Positions 10,392 through 24,400 of a stretch of 64,000 nucleotides of DNA are shown one piece after another. Positions within the stretch are counted from its first letter, which is position 1. Each line of letters starts with the position of its first letter. The stretch spans positions 22,025,821-22,089,820 of the forward strand of contig NC_043983.1 in NCBI RefSeq assembly GCF_902150065.1, read 5' to 3'. A model generated the notes under the pieces. That model saw nothing but the letters and a program-made list of their open reading frames with translations, ran no database searches and was not told where the DNA came from. Origin of the DNA: Myripristis murdjan. Taxonomy: Eukaryota; Chordata; Actinopteri; Holocentriformes; Holocentridae. The position numbers and the translations under genes were made by a program.

Positions 10392-12914
10392 AACACAGGG
10401 TAGGACATACACAGATACTGGTGTTATCATACAAAAATGTAGGGTACGTGTTATCAGGTTAAAATAAAGAATAAAATTTAAAAAAATAAAATAAAAAATA
10501 AAAAAAAGTGCAGAGTGCAGATCTCCACCAGGTGTATCTCCCCTTTTCTGGACTATAGGCTAACCTATGTGCTGAGCAAAACTCAGGAGGGACTCAGCAG
10601 CCAATTGTACTGTCAAGTGCTTTGCTAATCACAAATTAAATTACTGCATGATTTAAAAATAATAGAGTACAGTGCAAAAAAAAAAAAAAAACATATTGTA
10701 AAAGTCCCAAAGCTTCTCAGGTTCACCTGTTTATTGCTCTCTCTGTATGCTGTATTTTACACACTTAGCATTCTGACACAATACATAATTGATTGACTTT
10801 GTGTCCTCAGAGACATAATGATGATAATTACCCAGACAAAAGACATTCACTTGTCTAATGAAACAGTATGACAGGATTTCAGATCAATTGTGAGCTGCAC
10901 ATTTTGCTGTCACTGTTGTGCATTCTTTCCTAAATAATTAAATAAATTAAAAAAAAAAAAAAATGTGTGTAGATCACACCGTTTCCTGGTTTGTCTGCAG
11001 TATCTCATTTTGAAACGTCTTCTTGGGATTTTGATGCAGTCTCACCTGAAAAGGGCACACACTCAGAAGCACAGTAAAAATGTGAGTGACCCAGTGATGA
11101 TGAGTTTCATCTATAAAGCACAGGCCTACAAATGATGTACAACCAAGAAGGCTTGCACGCACAATTTGTTTTTGTTTTGTGGTGTAAATAATTATCAAGC
11201 TGTGTTGGAAGGGAGGAGATACTACTGAAACAAAGAAAGTGAAAAATGAAAGCACCGTGCAGGAGGTGTGCTTGAAAGTTCTGACAGCTCTGTGGAAACC
11301 ACAGGCTTTCATATCATGATTGTACATTTTCTAATGTAAGGCTGTACTGAAGAAACCACCATTTCTTGTTTGTTTGATTTCACCAGCCCATGTGTCTTTT
11401 TTACAGCTCATAATAAATCAATATTCACTAAAATCCTGCATATTCTGGGCGTTTCTTTCCTGGCATCCTAGTCACTCAATCCTGAATTCAGCCAACCATA
11501 ATTAATAAAAGCCCTTACAAAACCCCTGCATTCAGCATTAACATCAACTTTTTCCAATGACCCTGGTCAGTTGGCATAAACTGGAAAACAACCTAATACA
11601 CATAGTGGTAGTTTTTGCTTAATGGGAGTATAGGAAGAGGTAACCTGAGTCGATTGATCTCCTAAATATTAGAATGCTGAGCAACAAGTGTTTTATATGA
11701 CTTTTATATCCTAACAGCCCGAATTTTCTTATATTAACTGTAATGTGATTAAACTCTACTTGACTCCCTAATATAAATGATTCATACTTTTCCGCTGTCT
11801 GAGTCCTGTGTTCAACTTCCAAATATCAACAATGACAACAATTTCATCCCTGAAATTTAGGCACTTTGATCATAGCTACTGACCGGGCATGATCAACTTA
11901 TTTTACATAACCATGTATGATACTTGATCTAAAGCTACAAGTTGGACTTTTACACCCATTAAAGGGAAACATATAGTGTATGCAAATGTACACTGCTGAC
12001 CTTCCCTCCATGTTGCCTGCACTTAAACTTCCTTATTTGCCAGAAAAAATCTGCTGGATAACGCAGTTCCTCTAATGAACTACAGATTGTACTTCTGCAT
12101 TTTTTTGTCAAAAAAATTTTTTTTTGGGCAAAACGGATGTCTCACCATAGAGTAAGTGTGACAGTGACAGTTTTGTTACTAACATGGCAACATCACAGTG
12201 TGAAAACAGTCAGTGTTTTTGTGAGGCCTGTTCAAGACTACCTTAGCACACACTGCCCCAGTTTGTGACCTGGTGGTGCAGTTTGTGCAGTGCATGCTGG
12301 ATGTTGCAGGTTTTCTACCTTTAGAGCCACGGGGAATTATTCATTTTGAGCAGAGCGTGACATCTTCTGCATTGCAGCAAAAACGGATAATGTGACAGAA
12401 AGGTATTTGTACATGCAGGCACACATAATTAATGACTTGGCTCAAGCAAAGTATAAAGGGTGTATGTTACTTAATTTTCAACAGACAAAAGCAAATTGTG
12501 AAAATCCTGTTTTTAGTTTCATACTTAAATTAACAATGTCTATAGGACCATGTGAATATACACTTATGTGCCAAGAAGAACTTATTACTGAATAAGCAAG
12601 AATAATTTCATCTAGAATATGAGGTTTTAATAGCAGCGTCCTCAGTTTAAAGAACAAAGGCTTGTTTTTGGAGCTGCCATTTTGCATCTATGCTCAACAA
12701 TTTGAGAAGAGACAGTGATAATTTCTCCAGACAGTAGCCTTGACAGTAGACCAGAATGCAATACAACCACAAGACGCCTTATCTCAAGTAGAAACAAAAA
12801 TAAAAACCAAAAAAAACTTTTGCTTCACTTTCACTATTAGTATTGCTTTCTTTTTCTCTAGGTAAAGTGGGTACAACAAAAAAATAAATGACAACACATC
12901 ATCGCAAAGTAAAT
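10392..12914. other. Gene-poor spacer after the Ly6 cluster
   Basis: 10392-11400 is a degenerate Ly6 downstream flank with A-rich runs at 10460-10507, 10676-10692 and 10949-10963. The fragment at 11955-12045 matches 2185-2310 in inverted orientation. No exon or RNA gene was recognised. Confidence 0.5.
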
Positions 12915-13524
12915 CCTTGACTTTAACCTATTTACAGTTCAAGTTATGTGACAAATTACTGCTATTGTCTAGAAAATGCATTTTGATTAACTGGATTAAA
13001 GATAAGCTACCTACTGCCACATTGTGGTACTGGGAGATACTCAGGGCTCTCCCCCCTGAATTATTCAGTGCAATTCAAATAAAAGGTCCTTTATTAAAAC
13101 CTGGTCTCCTTTACTTGAATTTACCCGGGAATCTGACCTGGTTGGTAATGACGGGCCAGCAGTCCTTACAATGGCCAAATCCATCTAGATCAAATTCATA
13201 ATGTTTTTTTTCTATTCCATGTTGATTCCTAAATGCCTCTTTGTGGTAGTGATTAACTTGGTTCAATTCTACTTTATGCATAAGTATCTCTGTGTCCTGA
13301 TCTGAAATGTTAAAGCTGATTTGGCAATTGAACTGTATGTGGCTGCATTCATTAATTCGTTGGAAAGCTCCTGAGTGTAATGGCAGGGTAGGGGAGCGTG
13401 GTAGTCAGCTGAGAGACTTCTTTGGTGAGAATGGATGGATGAGTTTATTCAATTTTTTTGGTTATTATTAATATTGTACTCTTGTTTCTGTTGAAAATCA
13501 ATCAAATCTGTTAAAAAAAAAAAA
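12915..13524 (+). mobile_element. L1-like LINE 3' end relic
   Basis: The plus strand carries an open stretch (12917-13201) resembling the C-terminus of L1-type ORF2: KLLLLSRKCILINWIKDKLP followed by LWYWEILRALPPE. After it come a 3' UTR-like segment with 'aatcaatcaaatctgtt' and a 12-base A-run at 13513-13524, the usual LINE end. It is 5'-truncated, as is normal for such copies. Confidence 0.5.
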
Positions 13525-14459
13525 TCTTGGAATACACAGAAAATCATAGATGATGCATAGCAGTGTAAGAGTAACTGATTGTGTTTTTTTCTTAGGTCCT
13601 CTTTATTCCTGATATAGTTCATAGTTCATAGTTCATAGTTCATGTGCTGGGATGCACATACAGTATCTAACACTACAACATACTGAAGCTTTTTGAGTTT
13701 TATCATGTCCTACTTGTGATTCCCTTCCCCTTCATTTCCAATTAAATACCATGTTCTATACATATACATCTTGATTTTTCATCCATTTTTTTAGTTCAGT
13801 GAAATTTTCCCAAGTGATAATTGCACTATATATATACCTTGTATTATTTTAACAATACTTGTAATACTCCTGATTGTACTCTTGTAACTACTTCTGCCTC
13901 GCTTAGCACATTCTGAGCTGCACTGGAACACAACAGGCTTTTTAAAAAATAAATATCATTTATATGAGCCAGAACATATATCTGAACCCATTTCACCACA
14001 TTTATTTCTCCTGTCTATAAAACTCAACAGGTCATGTTGATACCCAACGATGCAATTTAAACATCTGTACACACTTCAGCACATACAGGCCTACTGTACA
14101 GTCCTCTATTGGTAAAAGATTGTGGGAATGACTCTTACCTATTTAACTCCGCTGGTTAGGTCTATATGTGCTGTAATTTTTTTTACATTTGACAACATCA
14201 AATGCCTGCAAAATGTTTAGATATTATTTTTTAAAAAAAGTGTCCATCAGTGCCCAGTCTTCTATAACACAACTGCAGGTTATCTGGATATTATGTGTAT
14301 GGCTTTTATTTCATGGCGACCCCACCAACTTCACAACTGTTGTCTGCTTGACTAAATATTGCTGTTTGATAGTGTAATTTCTCAGAGTAAAGTCTCAGTA
14401 TAAAGAAGCAGGGAAAAATCCCTTCCACCTACTAGGAAAGAGCTCAGAGGACAGGAGTC
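13525..14459. other. Spacer downstream of orc1, no gene recognised
   Basis: AT-rich sequence without a recognisable exon. It contains a four-copy 7-bp tandem repeat at 13614-13641. Confidence 0.45.
13614..13641. repeat. Four tandem copies of ATAGTTC
   Basis: Four perfect head-to-tail copies of the 7-mer, read directly. Confidence 0.9.
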
Positions 14460-14475
14460 ATATTAAAGATAGAAT

Positions 14476-14481
14476 TTTATT
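14476..14481 (-). terminator. orc1: orc1 polyadenylation signal
   Basis: TTTATT on the plus strand is AATAAA on the orc1 strand, about 940 bases after the stop codon. The 3' UTR would run from 15420 down to about 14460. It has A- or T-runs at 14793-14811 and 15365-15379. Confidence 0.6.
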
Positions 14482-15420
14482 ACATATTCAATAATTGAAA
14501 GGAAAATTACATGCAGTACAGAAACATTAAAAATGTTAGAGTAAAAGAGAGAAAAAAACCCATCACCTTTCCAATAAAAACAAATGAAATGGGGACATCT
14601 CAAACTCTCCCATCAGAAAAAAAAACAGATAAAATGAGACTTGGACAACCAGGTTCTTGAAAAACATCAAACTAAGATGAAGTGGGAAGTTCAAGTAGAC
14701 AAATATCTCATAAATCTGACACCTGAGGGACTGCAGCCTTTGTCTTCATCACTTAAGGAACAGACCTGTCTGGTTCCTCTGCAGGCCACTGGGAGAAAAA
14801 AAAAAAAAAAAACTTAGGTTTTTGTTTCCATTTTAAAAAGGGGTGGATTCCAGTCAAACCTAAGTGCTATGGAGATTCTTTTGGAGCACCCATGTGTGGG
14901 CCAGATACATAAAATACCTTACAAGCAGAGGGCAAGTGTATAGTAAAAATAACTGGAGGATCAAGTTTCTCTAAGGATTTCCTCTGCATATGTACTGAAA
15001 TACTGCAAGTGCCAGACATTAACTGGAAAGAGGAATTTTTACCACAAATGAAAGCATGAACAAATGAGAAAATGACTTTATAACAGCACCGACCACACTC
15101 AGCCTGCAGGTGGTGAGAGATCTCATTTGACTCCTTGGCTAAAACAAGGTCAGAACCCTGCTGATGTGCTTTCTGAGGATCCAACTCTGATCCTCTAATC
15201 GTAAAAAAACAAAACAAAAAAACATCTGTGTCTGCAATAGCTCTTAGTTTGGTCAGGTGATTTTATATGTGCACAGCATTTCTTCACCCTTGATGGCCCT
15301 GCTCCAGTTCAACTCCAAAACCTCCATCAATCAGCGAAAGGCTTACTTTCTCATGTGGTCCACTTTTTTTTTTTTTTTAAACAACATCCTTAAATTGATG
15401 CTCTGAACAGTCAGCCCACT

Positions 15421-18400
15421 TCAGTCCGCTTTGAGGGCATAAAGGATGTCATCCTGACTGACATTGAGGCGGACACGCTGCTGCACTCCCAGACGGCTGG
15501 GCTCCAGCAGAAGTAAACGGCAGGCTCCAAGACGCTGGCACACGGCCAGGCCCTCCGACACAGTGATGGGCTGCAGACCCTCCACCCGACAAAGAGCCTG
15601 GTGCTGCACAAACACCTGAAGAGAGAAGGCAGAGGAACCAGAGAGCGCTGGATGAGTGAGACAGTAGATAGTAACAGTAAGTAGGATGGGTAAGTATTAG
15701 GGATTTAAAGGAATACTCTGACTTACCCAGACTGAGAACAAGATGTTCAATACAATTTTTACCTCTATGTAGTGGTTTGGTTGTTATGAGTAGTATTTTG
15801 TGTTAGCATTTTGTAAACCAAGATGTGTATTTCAGATAAATAAAACAGGTTTGAAGTTGCTGTAAGATTTATTTTTTCCCTCTTTGACAGGTTAGGCTAA
15901 TGACTCCCATAGACTTAAAGTCTTTAACGCTAACCACTGGATGTACGGAGGTGAAAATGGTGTCCAACACCTTGTCTCGGTTTGGGGGAAAAGGTTATTT
16001 TGCCCAAAACGTTGGAGCTAATAAACATCAAGTATATCTATGATGAGGCACAACATAACACAGGAAGGGGGAGATTATTTTCAAGGTGGGAAGTTCAGGA
16101 ATTTTTAAACTATTTTGTCCTTGGGTGAGTACTAACCTGCTGGAACGTGGACTCCTCCAATCCCAACCGTCGAAACTCAGCGATGACCGCTCTCAGGAAG
16201 AGTTGTTCCTGAACCGATGCACACCTGAAAACACACAGTTCTTGTAAGCATTATCTCACGGCAGTTACACACGCATCCTCAAGCCACACTTCTAAAACGA
16301 ATGAAAACTAAATGAAATGAAAACTAATCCAGGTAAGCGCTGACTATTGATTGATAGCTAAATCATAAAAATAGAGCAACAGTCGCGGCAGAATCTCACT
16401 TGATGGCAGTAACGTAAGCAGAAGAAAACATCTCGTTCAACGCCTCCATCACATGACTCATTCCCACTAGTCCTGTGGAGGAAGGGTTGGGGGCGGAATG
16501 TTCGCAAATCTCAGTTGCTCGGCGACAGATGTCCAAACAGCGACGGGCGTCACCCGACAAAGCAGCCACCTGTGAAAGTAGAGAGATCACTCAGAGCTGA
16601 CTCGAGTGGATTCATGCTTTGTTGGATGAGATGATGAGGGCCCCTCCTCGTTACCTTTCGGGATACCAACTGGAGCGCATCCTCCTCAAAGGCCTTGACC
16701 TTGTTCAGTCTGGACATGATAATCTGCTGCAGCTGTTTAAAGCTGTACGGCTGGAATGACATCCTGGTCAAGCCCTGGAAACACACACATGCACAAACAA
16801 ATTGAACCGAAAATTCAATTAACATTTTTTCATCACTAAAAAGAGTGATCCATGTGGAACAAAGCAGAATTAACCATCTCAGGATGCATAATCTCCAAAA
16901 AAAAAAAAAAAAAATCCACCAAGTTCCTTAAGACAGACTTCAGTGCTCTTACCAGTCTGCTAGCCACTCTGTTGATCATGATTCTCTCCGGCAGGTCCAT
17001 GGTGTTGGCGATTGTCAGTACCACCAAGCGTGCGTGGCGTCGCGTTGGCCAATCAAACAGGTTGTACATCACGTTCTGTTTCCTGGTCCACAACAGGTCC
17101 AGCTGCAAGTCATTGAAATATCAAAAACACACCACAGCTGTTAAGATGAAGATCTCCCATCAACACAACTTTTCAGAGGATGAGGGGGAAAAAATGTATA
17201 TAAAAAATTTTTCCTGCTTTTTATCCAGCTATGGGTTTCCAGTCATTCCATTATGATATGAAAATTAACATTCAGAGAGTTCAAACTTTCTTCACACCAG
17301 TATTCCATCATTGTAATAAAGTCGTCCACATTCATTTTCCTTAATACAGCAGCACTTTTCTATTTGGATGACTTGAAACTGGGCGGAGGAAAACGGAGTG
17401 TCCTCTGGAAATCAGTCCCCGGGGAAATGTTTGCTTTACACAGCAAATTTTCTAGCACATGAATGCATAGCCATGTTCTTACTTCATCCACGAGCAGGAC
17501 GGTAGTCTCCTTCCTGGGTGCAGGGCTGCTGAACCTCTTCTCCAACAGAGCTGCTGCGTGGTCGGCTGTGGCCTTCTGGCCGGTCATTTTCTGCACAGGG
17601 GAGACAAGGTAAGGGATTACAGCCACAGGTGGTTTAATTGATAAAAGAAAACAAACATTTCCTCAGACATTTAAACAATAAGAAAAAATGTACTGTCCCA
17701 TGCACAAGCCTAGGAAGCCATAATATATTTGCATGCCGAGATTACCATCTTCTAAAGCTCACTCTCCAGACCAGGCTATTCTCTGTTGTGAACATGTGAC
17801 TTTATTATTTGCTTACACTCACAAAGCCTTGTGCTCAAAGCAGTATGCTGGATCTTAAGAGTTTTTTTCTCTCATACTGGTGCACACTCTTTTTCTGATC
17901 TCACTTGTAGAATCTGCACATAGGCCTGATGAGGGTCTGTCATCTTCATGCCGTTGATCTCAATGAAGTGAAATGGAGGGATCTCGTCCATGTCTGATGC
18001 ATGCTGCAGGCAGCGCATCACCTCATGTACTGTGGCCGTCTTCCCTGTGCCCGGGACACCAGAGATGTACATACACCTGAAATAAAACAAGATAAATCAA
18101 AGTCTATCACCAATAAATACGAAAAGAGCCAATGTGCCATGCCACCGCAGAAATTTAGATTATTTATGACACTGTTGCAATTCAATATCTTAATTCTTGA
18201 AATCTTAAACATGGTTGATGTTTTGACCCAGGTTGATCAGGATGAAATGGGTCAAAGCCTCCTCTTACCCTCCGGTGCCATCCATGATCTTGCTCTCCAC
18301 AAAGCTGTAGACGTCCTGAAACTCCTGCTCTCGACAGGGCAGAGAATCTGGCACGGCGGACACGTGCAATCTTGTGGAAACACAAACACACAATAAATGT

Positions 18401-21400
18401 TTCCTGTGCTCCATATACTATCATTTTGTTTCTTTTCCACCCCCCATCCACTGTGCATCCATGGTGATGGCACCGTGATGAATGAATGTGCCTGCTAAGA
18501 TATTTACTTTAAATTAACAAGCAAAATAACCATTATTTCAAAAACTTAATATAAAAAGGGTCCTGCCATAATTACTGGTTTTAGGCCAACAAATCCTGGG
18601 CACAAGTCGCCTTTCTAATGTTTGCACCCGGTTTGCATGTCCAACTTTTACTGGGCACATTCCCCAAAAGATGTAATCCTACACATACAACTCAATCAGT
18701 TCAAATCAGTATTATTTAGACTGACGCATATTTTTAAAAAGGTCCTGCTACGGGTTCAGGATTATTGACCATTAATTCCCATCTGAATTCTCCTTCTCAC
18801 CTTGTCCTGGCCTCCTCTAGAACATTTGCAGGCTGTCTGGCTGGCAGGGAGCGGCTGGGGATACTGGGTGTGATATGACGAGGTGTCCTTGGTGTATTAG
18901 GTGTGGTCTGACAACAGAGGTCAAAGATACAACGGAAAAGGTGACAAAGATGTTAGTCTTTTGATCTGCTGTCATTTCATAACCATCCAACAGCACAAAG
19001 TGGATGGGAGCTTGATGATGTCATTCCTATATGGGCAATTTGTTTTCTCCTAATTTCTCAAAATTCTCAAATCATAAAGAGCTGAAGGAGTTCTTTGTTT
19101 CACCTCATACCGCAAGTCTCTTAAATAACAGACAAACTATATAAAACTAACGTGGAAGCTATAATACTGAATGTAAAAAACAATAAAATATTTGCTCAAA
19201 ATGTGAAAGAAAAGTTTTAAAGAGGAACATGTGGCGAGACGGTACCTTCTTGCTGGGGGTTTTGCGTGGAGTCCTGGTCGAGGAGCGGGTCTTCTGTGTG
19301 GAGCGAGGGGTACGAGAACCTGCTGCACCTCGTTTGCTCTTTTTTACCGCAACTTCCTCGTCACTATCCACCTTTTCTTCTTCCTCCTCATCCTCACTGC
19401 TGCTTTGTAGCTCCTTCTTTGATGGGAGAAATTCTTCATCATCCTCCCCGTCTGAGTTAAAGTCCAGCTGGGTGCCCCTAACATACATAATACATAGCAA
19501 ACCTCAGTGCTTTGAATGTATAAAATTGAATTTTCCTACAAGATTATTGGTTACATTCTAATTTTTTTTTTTTTTTTTTTAACCAAACTTAAGGAGTATG
19601 TGTTGTTGGTGCCTAATTTAAATGGTGAATAATAATATTCCCTTCCATAATCTCTTAAGTACGGCAGCCAAATGAATTAGCGGCTCACAGTCAAATGGGG
19701 ATTGAAGCTGCAGGTCTTCCTATCCCTGCAAAATGTATGATCAATGACTTTTAAAATCACTGAGAGCACCTACAGCTGCCTCCTGATGCGTGAAGACACC
19801 AGCTGGGCTGACTTCCTCTTGGAGCTCCTTGGTGTCATGGCGGTTGGCAGCATGGGAGAATTCTCATTGTCCACCTCAGGCCTGTGAACGCCAGACCGAC
19901 AAAGTGTGAGCAGGGAAGGTATACACTGAATTCAGTTATATTGCACATATAAAAATAATTAGCCTAGTGGTGCAAATCCAGTGTCAGAGTAGTCTTGGCA
20001 GTGACTTATGCAGGTACTCACAGCACTCCCAGGGAAGGTTCCTTAATGGCTTTCAAGTCTTTCCTTCGGGAGGGAGTGGTAGCTCTAGAGATAGAGAAAG
20101 AGAGAGAGATTTGGTGTGATTTTAAGCAGCTCATTGCAGAAAAGCGAGTGCTATAACACATTTAGTGCTGTAACACACCCTGTTTAAAGTCGGTAATGCC
20201 AGTATGTGCACTGCATACAGATACTTTACAAACTTGTGACACCATGCACTAACATGCACAATGCTGTGAGTTCAGAGCTCAGAACCACACCTTAAAAAAC
20301 AATGAGAAAAAAATCAGACTTGCACCAAAATGTCGACAAACAAACAAACAAACAAAAAAAAAACACCTATGTGCATTGAGCTATGACACCCACTGTGTGC
20401 CCCAAACTTAACCCCCTGTGGTCTGGAAGCCAGCAGGAGCCTAGAGGGAAAATACAGGAGTGGACTTTGTTGGAGGGAATTGCAGGAGCCAATAAACTAG
20501 GGGGAGAGGACATGACCAAATCATTCAGTCCTCACTGCTCCTGTTGTGCACCCCACTGAAATTTCTGTCCACTCCTTGATTTGTCCAGCTTGGCGACAAG
20601 CAGGCATTCAAATTGTGTTCCAGCCAGCATGCCTGCAACGGCTGACTCACTTCTGCCCTCTGGTGGCATACTTTCTCCTAGGTGTGGCTTTTCTCCTCCT
20701 TGGGGTCTGGGCAGAGCCTATTGGTAGCCCTGCCTCCAGTATCCCATCCTCCAGGGGACTCTTATCCAACAGTTCCCTGGAAGACGGACCAGTGTGTCTA
20801 ACTTTACACCAGAGGGACAACACATGACACAGCCAGCGTAACTTAAAGGATAATTCCTGTATTTCTCAACCTGATGGGGTCTAAAACACTGACAGGGACT
20901 TTTTTTTTTTGGAATTGGACCAGTATTGAGCTAGACTGCTTCAGCCAGTCGCCACAAAATGGGCTGCAATGTAATTAAATGGGGCATTTGCACGTGTCAA
21001 AAAAGTTAGATTTCATTGCAGTCCGTTTTGTGGCTGCTGGCTGAAATTTCATAGATTTTTGTCCCCAATAGTCATGGTGAAAAAAATAGTGCCCAGGTAC
21101 CCAGGAAAAATACTGGAAACATCCCACTATGCATCTGGATTCATAGTGCAAGAGTCCACCCCTTTATTTCATCAATGACTGTATTTGTTGTGACAGCAGC
21201 ACCGAAAAAACAATACTATTATATACTGCATTTTACTCTTGTATTTCTATATAATTGAGCATGTAGTGCAGTTAGGCAGGAGAGAGACAGCTTCCTATGG
21301 AAAGGCAAAATCGAACATGGGGACAAACATGAACTGGAATTCAGTAATGTGAACACCAAACAGGATTTTCAGAAGCTGACAGCATGAAGTGTCTGTCTGC

Positions 21401-24400
21401 AATAAGGTATACATCTACCTAGCACTCACTGTTAAATGCTTTTTATCCATGCTTAAGCACTATTAGATGCTGTGTGTGTGTGAATGTGTGTTATGTGTCA
21501 CCTGTACCTAGTGGAGTCATGTTTGACAGACGAGGACAGACTAGCTTCAGTGCTCATGCTGATGGTGTAGGGCTTGAGCCGGAACACATCCTGAGAGGCA
21601 GCAGAGCTATGGGCCGCCTTCGTGGGGGTCAGGCTGTGGGACAGGGGCAGGGCCTGTGGAGGGGAGGATGGCAGTCTGTGGGCTAGAACCACCTCAGACT
21701 CCAGCTCTTCATCGAGCAGCTGGATGACTATATCGTCCTGGGTCATCATCTTCCCTGGACCTGATGGGGAAAAGGTGCATTTTCAGGAATGTAATGTGTA
21801 CAAAAGAAAAAAAAAAAAAAAAAAGAAAGTCTGAAATGTTGAAAAAAGTGGGGAAAATATTTCAATGGCGAAAATATTTTTTAGGGTCTTTCATGGGTTC
21901 TTACAGCCAAGCCATGTAAATTTAAAGCAGTTTAACCCTTTTTCTTTTTGCAAAAGTGCTTCATAACTTCACGCCAATACCAATTTTATTTTTATTACTT
22001 CCATTGTCAATGTGAGGAATAAGGAACAAAACAAGAAAAAACATTCACAGCAGAAATTTCTGCAACAACCCTCTGCAAGACTTCACTGCTCTGCCTTTTG
22101 AGATTTAAAACTGCTGACTACTGTGGCCTTTCATAGCTCTAACTTTGATGCATTTTGTTTACATGCCATATTTATTATAATGAGCCCAGGACATTTACAT
22201 CTGAGCAATATTTATCATTACATGGGTTTCGCAAATTATGTGTTGAATTGGAGGGGCTGCATAGAAATTGAAATTTACAATAAAATTAGCTGTTTAGATG
22301 ATTGCTTGATGTGGATTTTGTTAATTTGGTAAAGATACAATGCACTTCTTAAAACAAATTTGTCAGCTCAATCATGATGTGTTTTTTTTGGGGAAAAATT
22401 CCAATGTTTGCTTAAAATTCACTCAGTAGCTACATAGACGCATAACTGCTGATACTGAGATGGCTTGTTAATCCACATGTCCATTACGTATCAATATTAA
22501 TACTCAAACAACGGACACTGGGAAAATAAAAAATCTAAATGGTGTCCACTCACTGCCGAGCTCCAGCTTCTTGCGTGTGCCTGGTGTCCTGCTGATGCCG
22601 GCCCTCCTCTTGGCGCTCAAACATTTTGAGGCCGACAGCTTGGAGGCGGAGTGCAGGGACTCTGCCTCAGTGGTGCCTATCTTGCCTGCGCTCATGGTGC
22701 CCCTGCTGTGGGCCACGGAGGAAGCTCTACGCATGACTGTGGGATCCGGGGTGGGTAGAGCGCGCCGGGCGCGGCCTTGGGACACTGGAGCCGCTGCAGG
22801 AGGGGAGCAGGGAGGGGAGGGAGGCAGGGCCGATTTGGGACGAGGAGGAGTGGAAGCAGGAGTGGGTTGAGCAGCGTCTTCCATCAGGACAGGGTCTAGA
22901 ACCTTAAAAGTCTTCATATCCCACGAGAGCTTCACGTACAGAGTGTCCTTGCTGTCAGACTCTGGAAATGGATCTGCTCCCGGGATGTATTTGACCTTTG
23001 GGCAACAGGAGAGCAGTTATCAAGAACAAGAAGAAATTTAACACATCTTTACCTACACAATAAGCCAAAAAAAAAAAAAGGAAAGAGTATAGAATTCACA
23101 GAAAGTAAACTTGATTCTGTCAAAATAAGTAGGATTTGGATATAAAGAAAATCAATAAAAGTACCAAAACTCAGTTCTGTCAAGTGGAAACTAAATTGTA
23201 ATCTCATCCTACAGTAAAGGTCCCTTCCTCTCAGCTTTACCTGCACAGTGCTGATGATCGACTCAGCATCAACCTCATCAACACAGGAGCGGCTCTCATA
23301 GTAGAAGACCTCCTGTGGATGCGGCTCCCGGCCCAGCAAACTGATCTTGCCTGTGGGTATTTCTGACACACGCACATACCACTGAACCGACGCTTTCTTC
23401 TGTTTCCCACTCTCTGAAAGACACAGTCAGAGGTGCACTGGTAGCATCTGAAAATATTCTGCACCAACCAAGTAGTATTTTTCCAATGCTATATCAATGC
23501 ACGAAGAAGAAACAACTTTTAATAATGTTGTGTGTTACAAGCTTTGCAAGAGTAAATTTGAGCAGTCTCCTCTCATTTGTGTTTCTCAAAGACAATGAAT
23601 CAATTAACATAATATTTATTCTGCTTATACTGAAAGCAGCAATTGACATCAATTTGATTATTTGGTATGATTTTGCATACATAAGCAGATATCTACAACA
23701 AAACTATTTCTTAGGAGTATTGTGAGATTAATTTTGGCCCAGCCTGGGACCTTGATCATGGTGTTTACATCTTTACACGCTGCTGGTGTGGTCATGGCAC
23801 AAAGACACATGGGATGACAGGAGCGATGTTATTTGGAAAATGATTATTAACTTGCTTAGCTGAGTTTCACAGTTTGTCATTAACAGAATTGATTTCATTC
23901 ACTTTGTCGTATCGCAAGGATGTCATTTTTTAAGGAAGTCATACATTTCTAATAGATGTAAGGGGAAAAATGATTCACTGCAGTATCGCAAATCTTTTTT
24001 CAGCGATTTTTAAAACTGATTTTATTAATTACTGAATCAATTTAAAGAAGAGTATGTCATGCTGGGTCGTCGACAAGGCAGCTAAATATTGCTCCAAAGT
24101 TGGGAAAATCTGGCATGGTCATTTTAAAAGACGTTCTTTGACCTCTGACCTCCAGATATCTGAATGAAAATACGTTCTACAGGTAGCCGTGAGTTTCCAC
24201 TTTGCAGACACATCCACCTTATGCTTATCCCATGGAATCTGGGGTGAAAACCATGCAGTACAAATGTGTTAACCAGTTTAACATGCCTTAACTGTCTTGG
24301 AGCTGCATGAACTGGCTTTGACTGGAAAGCTGACACTCTTGTGGATTCAAGGAGCCCAATTTGACTCATGTGTGTGGATTTTAGACCCAATAGTTGCTAT

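Larger units (their letters stand above)
660..11350 (+). repeat. Tandemly duplicated Ly6 gene units with shared flanks
   Basis: The Ly6 copies were duplicated together with flanking DNA. The downstream flank at 684-840 (a 'tgtcacagaaat' block, the gagacc/attgtg block and 'tagctcat') recurs at 7861-8020, in part at 4705-4763, and weakly at 10975-11030. A second flank block, around 'atacataatt' and 'acattcactggtct', appears near 1340-1460, 8195-8280 and 10765-10930. Upstream flanks are shared between 5345-6288 and 9087-9642. The extra flank piece at 4705 suggests that another unit once lay between the first and second genes. Confidence 0.7.

Noticed and set aside
13614-13641. Regularly spaced short repeats, considered as a CRISPR-like array
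   Set aside because: A 7-bp direct tandem repeat without spacers in a vertebrate genome; an ordinary short satellite.
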